DNA of 64,000 nucleotides from Rosellinia necatrix (taxonomy: Eukaryota; Ascomycota; Sordariomycetes; Xylariales; Xylariaceae): contig JAGYVD010000003.1 in assembly GCA_021209875.1 (NCBI GenBank), positions 5,642,001 through 5,706,000 on the forward strand, read 5' to 3'. Under the pieces are notes generated by a model, which had not been told where the DNA came from, did not search any database, and saw nothing but the letters and a program-made list of their open reading frames with translations. Shown here one piece after another: positions 25,801 to 38,109 of the stretch. Each line of letters begins with the position of its first letter. Positions within the stretch are counted from its first letter, which is position 1. Both the position numbers and the translations under genes were made by a program.

Positions 25801-28800
25801 TTATTAAATTATTAAAAATTAACTATTATTTAGTTTTTATTGATTTTATATATTCTTTATTATATAATAAAAACAAAATAAATAAAAATATTAGTTTATT
25901 TATTTATTATAATTAATTTATTTTATATAGCTTGTTATAAATATTATTTAATATTTTTATATTTTATTTATTAAAAAGTACTATTTTAAATTTAATTTAG
26001 TTTTTTATTAATTATTAACAAAAATATTTTAAGTTGTTTTTTTATAAAATGTTTATTTTTTATAATTTACTTAAATATTATAAAATGCGATTATTTTAAT
26101 AAATCAAAAAGCTTTAGACGTTTTTTAGTGTATATATAAATATTTTTTTAATAATAATTTTAAAAAGTTGCCTGGTTTTTAATATTCAAAAAAAATATAT
26201 ATTTTTAATTTTAAGTTTATTTTTAGTGTTAAAAGTTTAGCTTAAAGTTTTTAAAACTTTTAAATTAATTATTATATTAAATATAACGTTTATAAAAAAG
26301 TATTTTTTATTAATATGTTTAAACATATTATTTTATATTTAGTATTTTTTATGTAGTATTAAACGTGTTAATTATTTGCGCGTTTATTATAAAAGTTATT
26401 ATAAAGTCTAACGCAGAATTTATTTTATTTAAATATATAACTATTTTTATATTTAATATTATATTAGTTGCTATTATAGTTAATAAAATAATTTAAATTA
26501 AACTTTATATTAGTTATAATAATTATATTTATTAAAAGTTGTTTATTAGTTTTATTTAGAGCTGTTTCTGCTAATAATAAAACAGTAGCTATAATTATAA
26601 AAGTTATTATTGCTAATTTTTAAAAGCCTATATATATTTTATTATTTTTATTTTTTAAATTTAATTTAGCTTAGTGTTTTTATAAATTTTAATAGTTTTT
26701 ATTAAAATGTTTATTATTAATATTATTTTAAAAGTTTTAGCGTTAATTATATTATATATATTATTTTTATATATAGCTATAAAACAAAAGCTTTTATTAT
26801 TTAATAAAAGTTTATATTTTTTATAAAATAGGTTTTTTTTGTTTTATAGTTTTATGTTTTTTAACTAGTAATTTTTATATATATTTACAACTATAAATAA
26901 ATATATCGCATAAAACTATAAATTTATTCATTCTTTTAGTTTAATAAATAAATATTTTTAATTTATAATTAATTATAGTTTTATATAAATATAAAAAGTT
27001 ATTATTAAGTAATATTTTTAGTTTTAAATAATTTTTACTACTTATTTTTTTTTATATTTAAATATTTTTAGTTTTTAGTTTTATTTATTTTTCTAATATA
27101 AAAAGTAAATTTGGTTTTTTTTAAGTTTAACTAATTTAATTAAAAACAGTTTTATATATTAAAAGGTTTAAAAAAATTTAGTAATAATAGTTTTTTAATA
27201 TTTAAGTTAATATAAATTTATTAGTTTTATTTAATTAAAAACAGCCTAGCATTAATCTATAAATATATATAACTTAATTAAAAGTTTTATAATATTTATT
27301 ATTAATATTTAACGTTTTAATTATAAAAATCTTGCGGTTAAAAATATTATTAGCTGCTTTATATATTATATTAAAGCGTGTTTTTATGCCTGTTTTTGTT
27401 GCTTTTTTATACCGTTTTTATAGCTTTAATATATTATATTTAATATTAAATAAACTAAAAAAGTATGTTTTAATTTTCTGCGATATTTTTTAAAATAAGG
27501 TTTTTTTTTATAAATTTTTAAAACGTTTTATTAGTTTATATATTAAATTTTTTTTATAGTTTTTTAAACAGTATATTTAAGCTTGTTTTTTTTATATATA
27601 TAGTTATTTATATAAACTTTGCTGTTTTATTATAATAAAACTAATTTAGCTAATAAATAATTAAATAAATTAATTATTTATTAAATGTTTAAAGCTTAAA
27701 TGTTTTTATTTTTTGTAATAATTTAATATAATTAATAAAAAATAAATGTTTCTATAAATTATATTTTTTATTAGTTATATATTTTTATTATTAAAGTTTT
27801 TTATTTTAAATTAAAAATATTAATATTATTTTGTTTAATTTTATATATGTTTTTTTTGTTTTAGCTGCTATATTTAATATAAACTGTTTTTATTAGTTTA
27901 ACGCAGCATAACTATATTTATTATTATTAAAACTATTTAAACTGAAAAATTAAATAAATTATTATTATTATAGTTTTATTATAATAACAGTTATTATTTC
28001 CGTTTTATTATTATAGCGCTTATAAAAATTGTTCTAATATTTAATAAAAAGTTCTAAGTTATTATTTTTTAAAAAGCTTTTGTTTAATAAAACATATAAG
28101 AAAAATATAATAGTTGCAGTATTTAATTTATTTAAAATATTTATAGGTATATTTTATATGCTAGCTATTTAAACACTGGTTAATATAATAGTTTTATTTT
28201 TGCTTTATTAGCAAGCTTTATTTTAAATAACTGATTTATAGTTTTATTAGCTTTAATATTATTTTAAATTAGCTATAGTTTTAAGTTTTATATTATTAAA
28301 GATTTAATATTAATATTTTTAAAAGTTTAAAAATTTTTAAACTTGCGCGATTAACTTTAAAACTAAGTTAAAAAATATTTTTATAGTGATTATATTTTTA
28401 TATAAAATATTAATTAAAACGTTAGCTTATTTTTAATGTTTTAAAAAATAATTAATAGTTTTTTAGTTTAAGCTAGGTTGTTTTAGCGGCGGTATATTTT
28501 TAAATAAAAATTATACCGATTTAAAATATTCTGCTAAAGTTTTTTTAAAGTTGTTTATATTTAAGCTTAATATATATAATAAAATATAATAACGTAATAT
28601 TATTACAAGCTTAAAAAATTAAATATATTATTAAAAAATGTTTAAGTATATATATAATATATTTAAATAGTTTTTACATATAAATATCATAAGCTGTTGC
28701 TTTTAGTTTATTAATTTATAATTTAAAAACTATAAAAGTAAAACAGAGTAAACTACGCGCGTAAAAAAAAAATAAAATAATAAAGCTATTTTTTAAAAAA

Positions 28801-29230
28801 TTATAGCTTTTAATTATAATATATATATTTATAGTTATTTAATAAACATGTTTATTAATATTTTTTTTTAATAATAAATAAAAATAATTAATTTGCTACG
28901 TTTATAAATTTAAATATATTTTAATTATCGGGCACGTTTAAATATATAATTTTAATAATAATAATTTTAAAATATAAAAATAAACTGCTAAGCATTTTTT
29001 AATAATTGCTTATGGATAAGCTTTAATAAAATATATAATTTATATAAAAAAAAATAATTATTAAAATAATGTTCTGTTTATATTAATTATTTAGTTATAG
29101 CTAGATTAAAACGCGCGCGTTTAAATCTTTAGCTATAAATAAAATCTTTTAACTTCAAAAGATCTAAGAAATAATATTAGTTTAAATTAGTTTACTAATA
29201 AAATCTCTTAGTTATATAAATATATTACTT
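22898..29230 (-). pseudogene. Internal region of V, gag-pol relic not resolved
   Basis: About 6.3 kb with stops in all frames. Size and position say gag-pol. Small surviving GC words (CCGGCG at 24272, GCGGCGG at 28489) do not line up with a motif I know. Short open frames on plus (22900-23103, 25177-25362) are hydrophobic products of T-rich DNA and are not credible genes. Confidence 0.45.
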
Positions 29231-29432
29231 TAAAAAAATTAATATAAAAATAGAAAAAAAAATGCTTTTTTAATTCCTCAGCTAAATAAGAAATTCTAGT
29301 AAGTCTAAAATTAACCCCTGCAGGAGTGGCCGTGGGCCACCTGTTGCCAGCCGTAGCCTGTACAACCTATTTAATCTAATAATACACGAGCCGTTGGCTC
29401 GATTAATATGGGCCCCTTCAGGGACTCTATCA
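29231..29432 (-). repeat. Right LTR of V
   Basis: 202 bp, TAAAAAA..CTATCA; the TG start has become TA. The first 80 bases are more mutated than in the left LTR, while the last 120 are less so (GTGGCCGTGGGCCACC, CACGAGCCGTTGGCTCG, GGGCCCCTTCAGGG). Mutation load is therefore patchy along the LTR rather than uniform. Confidence 0.9.
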
Positions 29433-29594
29433 AACAGATTAAATTATTATAATAAAAAAAAAAATGCTAACGCGTTAATTAAAACATTAAAACTTAAATA
29501 TTAAAATATATAACTAATATTTATAATGTAATGAATTATAATAATACGAGCTATACTAAAAATAAAAATTATGCTGCAAAATATATAAAATATA
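29433..29594 (+). pseudogene. K part 2: short K segment between V and H
   Basis: Begins with the right AACAG duplication of V (29433-29437) and ends with the left ATATA of H (29590-29594). It carries the stretch of K pol between RNase H and integrase; no motif is readable in 157 bases. Its importance is that it proves V and H are separate insertions into one element. Confidence 0.65.
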
Positions 29595-29853
29595 TGTCAT
29601 GGGCAATGCCTATAAGGAAGTATTGGCGCACGGGCCGATATAGGCAAACTGTTATACACTTTTATTCTGAACAATTGTTAAATAGCTTGTAAACTAATTA
29701 TTAAACCTGGACTAGTACAACTAAAACTAACTAGTTTTATAAAACTACGTTTTATAAGCTATATATATATTATTTATAACTTTTATTATTTAGCTAAAAA
29801 ATAGATTTTATTTGTTATTTTAATAAGTATATTTTTAAATATATTTTATTATA
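29595..29853 (+). repeat. Left LTR of H
   Basis: 259 bp. Its first ~115 bases are far less mutated (TGTCATGGGCAATGCC, GGCGCACGGGCCGATATAGGC) than both its own second half and the right copy. The start was fixed by TG plus alignment. The end was set by alignment and by the ATATA duplication, so it could be off by some bases. Confidence 0.8.
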
Positions 29854-31799
29854 TATTTTCTAGCTTTTTAAAGCTTTTAATAAATTTATAACAAATTAAT
29901 TAAAAGTTTTCTAAAAGCTATTTTTAAATAATTAAACGGAATTTCTTTTAATATAAGCTATAAAATATAATAATAATAATTTAATATATTTAAAACAAAA
30001 AATAATGTTTTATTAGCAAAAATAAATTAAAGCTATATATAAGCGGTTTAAAAAAAAATTTTAAACAGCTAATATATTAACTTTTAATATTATTTTTATA
30101 TTTATTTATTAAACTATGCTAAGTTTTTTAAATTTAATTATAAAAATTTAAATATAAACTTTTAGTTTAGTTTAAAAAGTTTATAAAAGACTGTTTTAAA
30201 TAAGCTATATAAAAAAGTTTATATTATATAAATTATAAATAAATAAAAATTTATAAATAATAATAAATTAAAATAATATAATTTTTATAAGCTGTTTAAA
30301 AATAATATATAAATTATTATTAAATTGTTTTATATTATAAGCAGCTTTAATATAAAAGCTAATGTAAAAGTATTTTTATAAAATATTAAAACTATTTATA
30401 ATAATTTAAATAAAGCTTTATTTTTTATTTATAAGCTGCGCACGCTTTATTAAAAAGCTAATTAATATTTTTTATATTCTTTTTAATTTAAACAAATATT
30501 GTTAAAATTAAATAAATTAAGCTAAATAAATAATATTAAATTATTATTATTTTTAAAGCTATAAATAATAAGCTTAAAAAGCTTTTATAAACATATAACT
30601 ATTTAATAATTATTAAAGTTGTTTTAATAAAGTTTTAAAAATAATAAACAACTTAAAAAAACTATTAAATAATTATATTAAAAACAGCGTTTAAAATAAG
30701 CGTAAATATAGCATAATTTATAAAAGTTTAGCAGTAGATTTAAAAAAAAATATTAAAATAATAAAAATTGTTTTTTTTTTTAAATTTACTGTTTAATAAA
30801 ACTTTTTAAGCAAAGCTTAAACTGTTTAAACTATAAAAAAAAAACGTTATAAAAAAACAATAAAAAACTGTTCGCGATATAAAAAAGTAAGCTATTTTAT
30901 TAAATAATGTTTTAAAAAACTAGTAGGCAGACTAAATATTTATATAAGCAATATAAAAATAAAAAAACGTTAAGCTTAAACAACAGAAAAAAATTAAAAA
31001 ATAAATAATTTTTAAAAAAAAAACGGTTTTAAAAGTTAATATTAACTTAAAAAAAAAACAATTATTAAACAGCTTATAAACAGCTTATTTTTTATAATGA
31101 ATATATTTATAAAAAATATAATTTTAAAAAGCTTTAATTAATTAAAAATATAAATAGTATGCAGCTATTAATAAAAATATTATTAAAAAATACAGGTTAT
31201 TACGTATAAAAATAAAAAAACAGCTTTTTAAGCTAGCTATTAAAAAAAAGCTTATAAACAGCTTTTAAAAAATAAGTAAAATCATTTATTTAAATATAAA
31301 TATAAACAGGTATATAAAATGAATATATATATATATAATAAAAAGTTATAATATTTATTAATATTAAAAACTTTAATTAAAATATAAAAAATAATATATA
31401 TTATTTATAAATATTATATAAACATAGAAAAAATATATAATATTATAATTATAAAAGAATATATATAAATTAAATAAAAATTATTAAAACAGTTTAAACT
31501 ATGTTTATAATTAACTTTTTATTTTTATTAAAAAGTAAAAAAAACGTGTAAAACTAAAAAGCTTAAATAAAAACTACTTAAAGTTTTTTTTATAATAATT
31601 ACTTAAATAAACCAAGCTTTTAATTTAAAAATTTTAAACGCGACTTAAAAAAGCTTTTAAACAAATTATAAAAATAAGCCGACTTGTTTAATAAATATAA
31701 AATATAAGCTTTATTTTTTAATTATTTAAAAACAGATTATAAAATATATTTAAATATAAATATATAAAAGTATAAAAAATTAGTTTTATAAAGCTTTTT
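29854..31799 (+). pseudogene. H gag region relic
   Basis: A-rich on plus between the left LTR and the E insertion, where gypsy gag and protease lie. Lys/Asn/Leu-rich frames broken by TAA/TAG run through 30100-31300, with a few intact words (for example GCTGCGCACGC at 30434). No zinc knuckle or protease triad was recognised. The last 100 bases (31690-31799) fit the start of RT before E interrupts it. Confidence 0.5.
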
Positions 31800-31898
31800 G
31801 ATTAGGTTCTACTAAGGTCAGGGCTCCACCACTTAACTTTTTTTTTTATAACCTTAACTTTTAAGCATATTAAGCTTGAAATAGCCCTGAATTTGTTT
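31800..31898 (+). repeat. A1 repeat of E
   Basis: About 99 bp. It starts GATTAGGTTCTACTAAGG and is GC-richer over the first 35 bases, then has a T-run and TTAAGCATATTAAGCTTGAAATAGCCCTGAA. The second copy at 37483-37580 shows the same bases with C to T and G to A (AATTAAGTTTTATTAAAA, AAATAGCTCTAAA). Confidence 0.75.
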
Positions 31899-34800
31899 AT
31901 TAAAACGGAAGAAAAAATAACAGATTAAATATTTTAATATTAAAAAAACGTTTAAAAGCTGCAACAATATTATATTTGCAACAATGTTTTTTTGTTTTAA
32001 AGCTGATAATATAGCAAAAAATATATAAGCTAAAGCTTTATTTTTAATAACTATATAAACTGAATTTTTAGCGATATAAATAATATTATAATTTTTAGCT
32101 TATTATTAATTTATATTTAAATTAAATTAAACTTATAACTTTTTTTAAAAAAACAAGCTAAAGCTGATATAGCAAGCATTTTTTTGCTTTTAAAAAAAAA
32201 AATTGTTTAGCGCAAGCTATGCTTTTACTTACAGCGCTTTAAACATAAAAAAAAAAAAAAACTTCGGCTAAGCCGACTTAAATTTAAAATTAAGCCAGGT
32301 TTAAGCCGTTTAAAAAGCTTAAACTTAAATTTTAAGTTTGCTAAAATATATAAGTTATTTTTTATAGTTTAATTAATAACAGGCTAGTTTTTTAAAATTA
32401 ACTAAAAATAAATTATAATAATATTTTGCGGCAACTTTAAACTAATAAATTTAATTAAGCTATAAATAAAAAGCATATATATTTTAAACGTAGCTACAGC
32501 TTTATATATAAATTAAAAAAAATATTATAATATAAATAATATTTTTAAACCAGAAGCAAATAAAAACAATATTTTTATTTAAATATAAAGTTTTTAATTT
32601 ATATAGCAATTTATATATAGTTATTTAAATTATAATTATATATAGCTTTAGCTATAAACAACTTTGCTTATATAATATATAAATTAAATTTAATATATAA
32701 ACTAAAAACAGTAATTTTTTGCAGCAGCTTATATAAAACATTGTTTAATAATATTATATATAGCTGCTTTATAATTAAAATAAAATTAAAAATAAAATTT
32801 AATTATTTATTAGTTGCAGCTTTAAAAATAAGAAACTATATTAACTTAATAACAGATTAAACTAAAACAACTTATATTTAAATATATTTTATTAAAAAAT
32901 AAACTTTATAATAAATAAAATAATTATAATTATATTAAAACCGGCTTAATTTTATATTATTATAAGCATATGTACTGCTGCTATAAAAATATATATAAAA
33001 AACTAGCTTGTATTAAAAAAAAAACTTAAAATAAATCGGCTGTTTTATAACTTAATTATAGCTTAATAATTTAATTAAAACTTAACCTGTATTTATTTTA
33101 AAAACAACTTAAAATATTATTAATTATTTAAATAATAGTACTAGCTTCAAAGCTATTATTTAAACCCGCAGTAAATATAATATTAAAATTTAAAATTTTT
33201 AATTAAATAAACTTTTTATATATAGCTTTTTTTTTTTTTTAACTTAAATTTTAATAAAAAATATTATAAAACTATTTAAACAATTTAAAAAAGCTGTTAA
33301 TTAATATTTTATGCTATAAAGCTTAATTAAGCTGCAAAAGCTATTTTAATCTAAGCTGTTTAAATAACTTAAACTTAGCTAATAAAAACTATTTAATAAT
33401 TAAATAATAAATTAAAACAGATTTAATATAAAATCGGATTATAAAATAAAATAGCTCTGCAGGCCTGTTTTGTTTTTTTTTAAGCTTAGTTTTAAAAATT
33501 TTTAAAAAATAGCGCCAGATATACTATTTATTTTTTTTTAAAAACAGCTTAATTAATAACTAAATTTAACCTGAAATAGCAGCGCTTAAATATTTAATAA
33601 TATAATAAATATTTAACTTAGTTCAAGCCGCAGGCTTAAACATATATTTTATTAAAAAAAATTTAAAAAACATGTTTTAATTAGTCCTAGTTGTACTTTT
33701 ATAATAAATGCTGCTTAAATTTAAATAGAAATTAAAATTTTTTTATAAAAATTGCTTTTTGTTTAGCTTACGTATAGCTTTTTTATTTTTAACTTATTTA
33801 TTAAAAGTTTATATTAAATTTTAAAAGCTTTTTTTTTACGTTTATAATATATTATTTAAACAATTTTATTTTTATAATATTTGCGTTATATATTTAAAAA
33901 TATTTAATATTTATTAAAAATATAATTATTTTTTAAACATGTTAGGCCTAATTTTAAACTTTAATAAAAACTACGAAAATATTTATATAAAAGTTTTTAA
34001 TATTAAAGTTAATACGTTTTTAATGCAAGTATAACTTGTTAATAAAAAACAAAAATAAAGTAAATTATATTTAAAATAATATTAAAACCGCAGATATTTT
34101 ATAAAAAACTAAAAAGTTATAAGTTATTTAAGCTTTTATGCTATAATAATTTTAATTAGCAGAGCTTTTTTTATAATATATAAATATTGCTGTTTAAATT
34201 TAATTTATAGCTGTTTTAATTATTATTTAAAAATATAATATAAAATTTTATTTAATAGTTTAACGTTTTAAAAACTTTAATAAAATATTTATATTAAATA
34301 TAAACAACCGTTTAATTTATTATTTATTTATAAACGTTTTAAAATTAAAGCTTAATAAATTTTAGTTTAAAATAAAAGCAAACATTTATAACTAATATAT
34401 AATATTATTTATTTTTAAAAACTAAGCTTATAGCTATTTATATTTTAAAAATAAAACATTATAAAATATTAATATTTTTAAAATTATAACAATTTAAATC
34501 GCGTTTTAATATTAATATATATATTAAACGTTTAATATTATAATTATTTATATAAATAATATAATTATATAAGCTAGTTTAATTAAAATATTTATAAAAA
34601 AATTTTATTATTATATTTGCTTTATAAAAATTTATTTTAGCTACATAAAATAATATCTACTTTTAAATTAAGCAGGTTATATTATAAAATAATAGTTTAG
34701 CCGATGTTTTATTTTAAGCTAAATTTATAATAATTGCTAATTTATATTTTAATTAATAGTTTTTATTAAAAATAACCTAACTTTGCGTTTTTTAAACAGG

Positions 34801-37303
34801 ATTTAAAGCAATAATTTATTTTGTTTTAAAAATAATTATATTTATTTATTATACGCAGGTTTAATAAATTTAATTTAAAAAATATATAACGTTATAGTAA
34901 ACTTATATAAAAACTAATGCTTTTATTAAAACAAGCCAGCTTAGCTTATATTAATATAAACTTTTGTTTTATATATATATAATTATATATTTAGTTTTTA
35001 TAGCAGCTTATTTAAAGCTTAATTTTAAATAAATATATATTTATGTTATGTTTAGTTTATATCGATTTATTTTTTAATATATAAGTTTTAAATATTTATA
35101 TATTAAGCGTTTAATTTAAAAAGCAGCATATTTTTTTTTTTATAAATAAAACAACTTTATTAAAGCTTTAATTTTAAAACAACTTTTAATTAAACTAATA
35201 TTAAATAAAGCTATAGGAAATAAAAATTTATATAATAGATTAATAATTAATGCAGCTTTTATAATAGCTTAGCACGGCTTTTTATAGCTAAGCAAAATTA
35301 TATATAATAAATCCGACCTGCAAAAGCTTTATAAATAAGCTGTTTTAAGCTTATTAAAGTTATTAATTTAATTTTTAATAAATAAAAACTATTTTTAAAT
35401 ATTATTATATAAAATAAAAATAAATAAAAACGTTTTAAAATAAACATAATAATAAATGTTATAAATAGTTTATTATATTTAATTATTTATATAGCAAACT
35501 TTTAAAATAAAACATTATTTTAACGTATATATATAATTTATTACTACTTTTTTATTTTATAAATAACGTTTTTTTAAAAACTAAAACATTTTAAATTTTA
35601 TACAACTATTTATTATATTTAAAAATCGATTATAAAATATATTTAAGTTATAGTTTTAAATAAAGCGCTATTTAATATATATATAACATAAACATAAATA
35701 AAAACAATATAAAACTTTTAAGCCGTTAAATATTAAACGTAATAAAATGCTATTATAAAACGTTTTTAGCTAAAATATTAAAAACTAATAAACGTTTTAT
35801 ATTTAATATAAGCTTAAATTATTTTATATTATAAAAACTAATAAAAATTTAATTTTAAATATATTTGTTATTTTATTTTAAAAGCTTATTTAATATTAAA
35901 TTCGCGTTAAATTTGCTTTTATTAGTAAATAAATAAATATATTTAATATAAACGTTAAATTTATTATAAATTTACTTTTAATTTTAACAAAATCTAGCAG
36001 CAGTATATTTAATTAATTATATAGCAAATTTGCAGCAAATTTGCTTTAAACTATTAAATAAAAAAATATATATATTATTATATATTAAATTTATATTAAG
36101 TTTATAATAAAATATAAAATAATTAAATTATTTAAACATATTTTATATTATATATTTTTATTTAATGTTTAAGTTATTACATATTAAATTTAAGCTTAAT
36201 TTGCAGCTAATTTATTTATTAACAGCTTTTAGCGTTAAAACATTTAAAAAAAAACTTTTATTAAGCAAATTTATATTTTTTTTACCGCGACTTTTATTAT
36301 TTTTATTATTTTTTATATTATTGTTTATATCGTTGTTGTTATTATTATTATTGCTATTATCGTTGTTATTAAAAGCTTTTGCTGCAGCAGCTTTTTTAAC
36401 TTGTTTTTACTTTAAACTTTAATTTTAAATTTTATTAATAGTTTTATATAATAAAGCTTTATAATTAGCATTAAATTTATTGTAAATTTATAATAGATTT
36501 TTATTTTTAACGCTTTAAAACGTTTTATAAATATTTAGCGCGACATAATTATAACACGCAGCTGCTTAAACCTGTATAAATAAATTTTATTATTTTTTAA
36601 CTTTTATATCGTTTATATTAATTTAGCAGCTAATTAATATTAAATTTACTATATATTAGTTTTAATAATTTATATTAAAATATTTTTTAAATAATTTTTT
36701 AAGCTTTTATATAATATATATATTTAAAAGTTTATATATTAATATTATTTATATAAAAACGTTTATATTTTATATAAATTAATATTAAATTTGTTTAAAA
36801 TTATAATTTTTAATTTTTATAACATAAAATATATAATAAATATAATAAATTTAACGCTTAATTATTATAACAGGCTTTTAATTTATAATAAATTAATATT
36901 AAATTTAAAAAATTTATTAAAAAACTTATTTTTGCTACGCGATTTTAATAATAGCAGGCCAAAAAGCTAGCGATAAGCCAGCGCGTTTTTATTTAAAGTT
37001 AAAAATATTATTATTTATTAAAAGCCAGGCGTTAATATATTATTAACGCTTTAAATTTAAAGCAAATTTATATTATATTATTATATTTACTAAAAAAAAA
37101 GTTGTAAAAATTAAAAAAAAAAGCTTTTATTTGCAGACCTAGCTATATTTTTTATTTTGTTTAGCTAGCTTTATTAAAAAATTTATTTAATTATATTTAG
37201 TTATATATTTTTAACTTTGTTTTATTTTATAAACTAATTATAGTTTTTAATTTTTATTATTTTATTTATAAATAAAATAAACGTTTAAAACATAAGTTCA
37301 AAC
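31899..37303. pseudogene. Interior of E, coding content unresolved
   Basis: About 5.4 kb, mixed in strand bias: A-rich on plus in the left third, T-rich patches further right. Landmarks are a TCGGCT-A-AGCCGA hairpin at 32264-32276, GC islands at 33455-33520 and 36940-36990, and a minus-strand Asn-run followed by S-R-G-K-K-N at about 36250-36400. The plus-strand frame there (36165-36422) is mostly Leu/Phe and looks like the shadow of that triplet run. I cannot assign a protein to this interior. Confidence 0.35.
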
Positions 37304-37482
37304 ATTTTTTAGCTAGTTTTTTAAGCTTAACTATATATTAAATTTAACGCTAAAAAATAAACATATGTTTGCTATATTTTTAGCTGCAGCTTTATATTAA
37401 AAGCGATTTATATTAAGCTTATGTTTTTTTTTAAAATATATATTATTTATATTACACGGTATATTTTATTAATAATATAAAT
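37304..37482 (+). repeat. B1 repeat of E
   Basis: About 180 bp sharing with B2 the words AGCTGCAGCTTTATATTAAAAG, the AAGC..ACTATATA..TAAATTTAA series, TATTAAGCTTA and CGGTAT. The differences are C/T or G/A (TATATTTTATTAATAATA here, TATGCCCTGTTAGTAATA in B2). It runs directly into A2. Confidence 0.75.
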
Positions 37483-37605
37483 AATTAAGTTTTATTAAAA
37501 TTAAAGCTTTATTATTTAACTTTTTTTTTTATAACTTTAATTTTTAAGCATATTAAGCTTAAAATAGCTCTAAATTTATTTTATTTACTACCTGATAATA
37601 ACAAG
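37483..37605 (+). repeat. A2 repeat of E and short flank
   Basis: Second copy of A, about 37483-37580, more mutated than A1, then about 25 bases unmatched to A1, up to the target duplication of the solo LTR. Confidence 0.7.
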
Positions 37606-37610
37606 CTATT
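37606..37610. repeat. Target-site duplication of the solo U LTR, left (CTATT)
   Basis: CTATT directly before the LTR and again at 37863-37867 directly after it. Confidence 0.9.
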
Positions 37611-37862
37611 TGTTGCACCAGTCACAAATAAGAAGTCAAGGCTCCAGCAATAAGTGATGTATTGTACAAAAAATCTACAGATGAAAAAGGAAAGAGTAAG
37701 TGGGAGGAATTAGCCCACTAGAATTCTGGCTAAGTGCAGGTGTGGGGTGGGTCCAGTCTGTGCGCTACAGCTGGTCTGTGCGCACCAGTTGGCAACAGGT
37801 GTACGGATGTCCTGCGCGTGCCACGCACGCTACAGGAAGGACCAGACCAGCCATCCGTAACT
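37611..37862 (-). mobile_element. Solo LTR of the U family, almost free of RIP changes
   Basis: 252 bp starting TGTTGCACCAGTCAC and ending CCATCCGTAACT, with perfect CTATT on both sides and no internal region, so an element inserted and then lost its body by LTR recombination. It is far GC-richer than anything adjacent. It contains a GCGTG-C-CACGC hairpin inside CCTG..CAGG arms (37811-37836). It is 14 bp longer than the two LTRs of U, mainly by an added TTGGCAACAG-like piece near 37791-37800. The element strand follows U. A 65-codon frame inside it (37700-37897) is incidental. Confidence 0.9.
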
Positions 37863-37867
37863 CTATT

Positions 37868-38098
37868 AAAAAAAAATTAGGTTTTTTTAGTCGGTAAATA
37901 GCATATATAATATAAAATATTTTTCCGGCTAGCTTTTTAAGCCCGACTATATACTAAATTTAATATTAAAAAATAAGCATACGTTTACTACATTTTTAGC
38001 TGCAGCTTTATATTAAAAGCAACCCGTATTAAGCTTACGCTCCTCCTTAGAATATATGCTATTTATACTGCGCGGTATGCCCTGTTAGTAATATAGAT
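37868..38098 (+). repeat. B2 repeat of E with short left flank
   Basis: B2 proper is about 37919-38098; 37868-37918 is the A2-B2 spacer. It is less mutated than B1 (CTCCTCCTTAG, CTGCGCGGTATGCCCTG). In reverse complement it holds GCAGTATAAATAGC, a TATA-box-like word. H reverse-transcriptase sequence resumes right after it. Confidence 0.7.
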
Positions 38099-38109
38099 AT
38101 ATAATATAT

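Larger units (their letters stand above)
22696..29432 (-). mobile_element. V: complete LTR retrotransposon inserted in K
   Basis: 6737 bp with 202-bp LTRs at both ends and a perfect AACAG target duplication. The plus strand inside is T-rich, so by analogy with the directional elements here coding is inferred to be leftward; Asn/Lys-rich minus-strand reading at about 27900-28060 and 28300-28560 near the right (then 5') LTR would fit gag. No RT motif was recognised, so gypsy versus copia is undecided. It splits K between its RNase H and integrase portions. Confidence 0.85.
31800..38098. mobile_element. E: element with A1-internal-B1-A2-B2 split direct repeats (candidate DIRS/Ngaro-like)
   Basis: Two repeat blocks alternate. 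A1 31800-31898 recurs as A2 at 37483-37580; B1 about 37304-37482 recurs as B2 at about 37919-38098. B1, A2 and B2 are adjacent on the right, and A1 stands alone on the left about 5.4 kb away. A1-ORFs-B1-A2-B2 is the known split-direct-repeat layout of PAT/Ngaro-type DIRS retrotransposons, which use a tyrosine recombinase. An ordinary LTR element would not give this order. I could not read RT or recombinase motifs in the interior and the coding strand is unclear. A tandem copy with internal deletion is the main alternative. A solo U LTR sits between A2 and B2. H pol reads on either side (RT resumes after 38098). Confidence 0.5.

Noticed and set aside
36165..36422. 85-codon plus-strand frame rich in Leu and Phe
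   Set aside because: The Leu run is the shadow of a TTA/TTG triplet tract (Asn run on minus). Not credible as a membrane protein; kept only as a landmark inside E.
37700..37897. 65-codon plus-strand open frame with normal-looking amino-acid composition
   Set aside because: It lies within the solo U LTR (37611-37862) and its flank; the U-LTR copies at 55339 and 61722 do not keep it. It looks coding only because the LTR kept its GC.
37304..38098. B1 and B2 as the two LTRs of a short LTR element with A2 as interior
   Set aside because: This leaves A1 at 31800 unexplained; A1 is clearly a copy of A2, so the A-B-A-B layout covers all four blocks better.
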